Source: Pseudomonas persica
GTDB taxonomy: Bacteria; Pseudomonadota; Gammaproteobacteria; Pseudomonadales; Pseudomonadaceae
Assembly: GCF_900291015.1 (NCBI RefSeq)
Contig: NZ_OLKL01000014.1
Span: forward strand, 9,834-73,833
Direction of reading: 5' to 3'
Length of the DNA stretch: 64,000 nucleotides
The stretch's first letter is position 1. Every line of letters starts with the position of its first letter. The notes under the pieces were generated by a model. It was not told the origin of the DNA. It saw nothing but the letters and a program-made list of their open reading frames with translations, and ran no database searches. The position numbers and the translations under genes were made by a program. Of the stretch, positions 62,998 through 64,000 are shown piece after piece.

Positions 62998-64000
62998 ATG
63001 CAAAATCGAATCGGCGCACAAAAGGGGTTATCCCTGAGCGATCCACGTGTGCGCGCGTGGCTGTTCCAGATTCTCACGATAGTCTTCGTGGTCGGTCTGG
63101 GCTGGTATCTGTTCCACAACACGCAAACCAACCTGCAACACCGGGGCATCACCTCGGGCTTCGACTTCCTCGACCGCAGTGCCGGCTTCGGCATCGCTCA
63201 GCATCTGATCCCCTACGTGGAATCCGACAGCTATGCGCGAGTGTTCGTCATCGGCCTGCTCAACACCCTGCTGGTGACCTTCATCGGCGTGGTGCTGGCG
63301 ACCATCCTCGGTTTCATCATCGGTGTGGCGCGGTTGTCGCCGAACTGGATGATCAGCAAACTGGCGACCGTGTATGTGGAAACTTTCCGCAACATCCCGC
63401 CGTTGTTGCAGATCCTGTTCTGGTACTTCGCCGTGTTCCTGACCCTGCCGGGACCGCGGGGCAGTATCAATATCGACGACACCTTCTTCATCAGCAACCG
63501 TGGCCTGAACATGCCCGGCGCGGCCATGGCCGAAGGCTTCTGGCCGTTCGTCGTAGCCCTGATCCTGGCGCTGCTGGCCATCGTGGTCATGGTGCGCTAT
63601 GCCAACAAGCGTTTCGACGAGACTGGCGTGCCGTTCCACAAGTTCTGGGTGGGGCTGGCGCTGTTCATCGCCATTCCGGGCGTTTGCGTACTGCTGTTCG
63701 GCAGCCCGGTGCACTGGGAAGTGCCGCAATTGAAAGGATTCAACTTCGTCGGCGGCTGGGTGCTGATCCCCGAGCTGCTGGCGTTGACCCTGGCGTTGAC
63801 CATTTATACCGCAGCGTTCATCGCCGAGATCGTGCGTTCCGGTATCCGTTCGGTCAGCCATGGCCAGACCGAGGCCGCGCGCTCGCTAGGCCTGCGCGAG
63901 GGCCCGACCCTGCGCAAGGTGATCATCCCTCAGGCTCTACGGGTGATCATTCCGCCGCTGACCAGCCAGTACCTGAACCTGGCGAAGAACTCGTCGCTGG
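62998..64000 (+). CDS. aapQ: General amino-acid ABC transporter permease AapQ (partial)
   Basis: The first 334 codons are visible; the gene runs off the right end of the window. It starts MQNRIGAQKGLSLSDPRVRA and has the HisMQ-type N-terminal signature LLNTLLVTFIGVVLATILGF near residue 85. The permease EAA motif reads SHGQTEAARSLGLREGPTLR. It forms the membrane channel with AapM, expected next. It is in the aap operon after aapJ. Confidence 0.93.
   Translation, partial: MQNRIGAQKGLSLSDPRVRAWLFQILTIVFVVGLGWYLFHNTQTNLQHRGITSGFDFLDRSAGFGIAQHLIPYVESDSYARVFVIGLLNTLLVTFIGVVLATILGFIIGVARLSPNWMISKLATVYVETFRNIPPLLQILFWYFAVFLTLPGPRGSINIDDTFFISNRGLNMPGAAMAEGFWPFVVALILALLAIVVMVRYANKRFDETGVPFHKFWVGLALFIAIPGVCVLLFGSPVHWEVPQLKGFNFVGGWVLIPELLALTLALTIYTAAFIAEIVRSGIRSVSHGQTEAARSLGLREGPTLRKVIIPQALRVIIPPLTSQYLNLAKNSSL

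Overview
This window is ordinary GC-rich chromosome of a fluorescent Pseudomonas, most likely of the P. putida group. The evidence is a complete alginate operon (algD to algA), the hmgR/hmgABC homogentisate pathway with its operator, Pseudomonas-specific small families (DUF3077, DUF3509, DUF3649/DUF3325), and many copies of the roughly 30-bp REP palindromes typical of P. putida. I see no phage, insertion sequence, CRISPR array, tRNA or rRNA.

Layout. 0-4.4 kb: a LysR regulator divergent from a CidA/LrgB holin-like pair, then an alpha/beta hydrolase and a short-chain dehydrogenase. 4.7-8.9 kb: hmgR divergent from hmgA-fahA-maiA, which turn homogentisate (from Phe/Tyr) into fumarate and acetoacetate. 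8.9-13.4 kb: a SirB1-type protein, leucine dehydrogenase, SOS-controlled yebG with a LexA box, two small orphan proteins, psiE, a DUF3509 protein and a ribosome-hibernation-type protein. 13.6-20.1 kb: an iron locus with a Fur box, DUF3649, a PepSY membrane protein, DUF3325, a FecI-type sigma factor, FecR and a transducing TonB receptor. 20.1-24.4 kb: AraC regulator, DMT exporter, 2-hydroxyacid dehydrogenase, LysR.

24.6-35.5 kb holds two complete three-part efflux systems, each next to a LysR regulator. The first is an aromatic-acid type (NodT lipoprotein, FUSC pump, DUF1656, HlyD). The second is an EmrAB type (MFS pump, HlyD, NodT lipoprotein). A universal stress protein and a striking 63-bp perfect inverted repeat lie between them. 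35.6-37.0 kb: a short-chain dehydrogenase and a small membrane protein.

37.1-53.2 kb: the full twelve-gene alginate operon on the minus strand, in the order algD-8-44-K-E-G-X-L-I-J-F-A, ending in a clear terminator. It makes GDP-mannuronate, polymerises it under c-di-GMP control, then acetylates, epimerises, trims and exports it. It is preceded by about 870 bp of AT-rich non-coding DNA and interrupted between algL and algI by a REP pair in unusual orientation. 54.1-64 kb: yaaA, a polysaccharide-deacetylase-like protein lacking the usual catalytic aspartates, a PIN-PhoH ATPase, moaC-moaD-moaE, a DEAD-box RNA helicase, carboxylesterase EstB, and the start of an aap amino-acid ABC transporter operon behind a good sigma-54 promoter; aapQ runs off the window end.

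From memory, the hmg genes and the alginate operon are far apart in P. putida KT2440 (PP_4619-4622 versus PP_1277-1288). Their closeness here suggests a chromosomal rearrangement relative to that strain, most simply near the REP pair at 22.2 kb. No wholly new system is evident. The best leads are the deacetylase-like protein, the iron-signalling operon with built-in PepSY protein, the algD upstream region, and several REP oddities.
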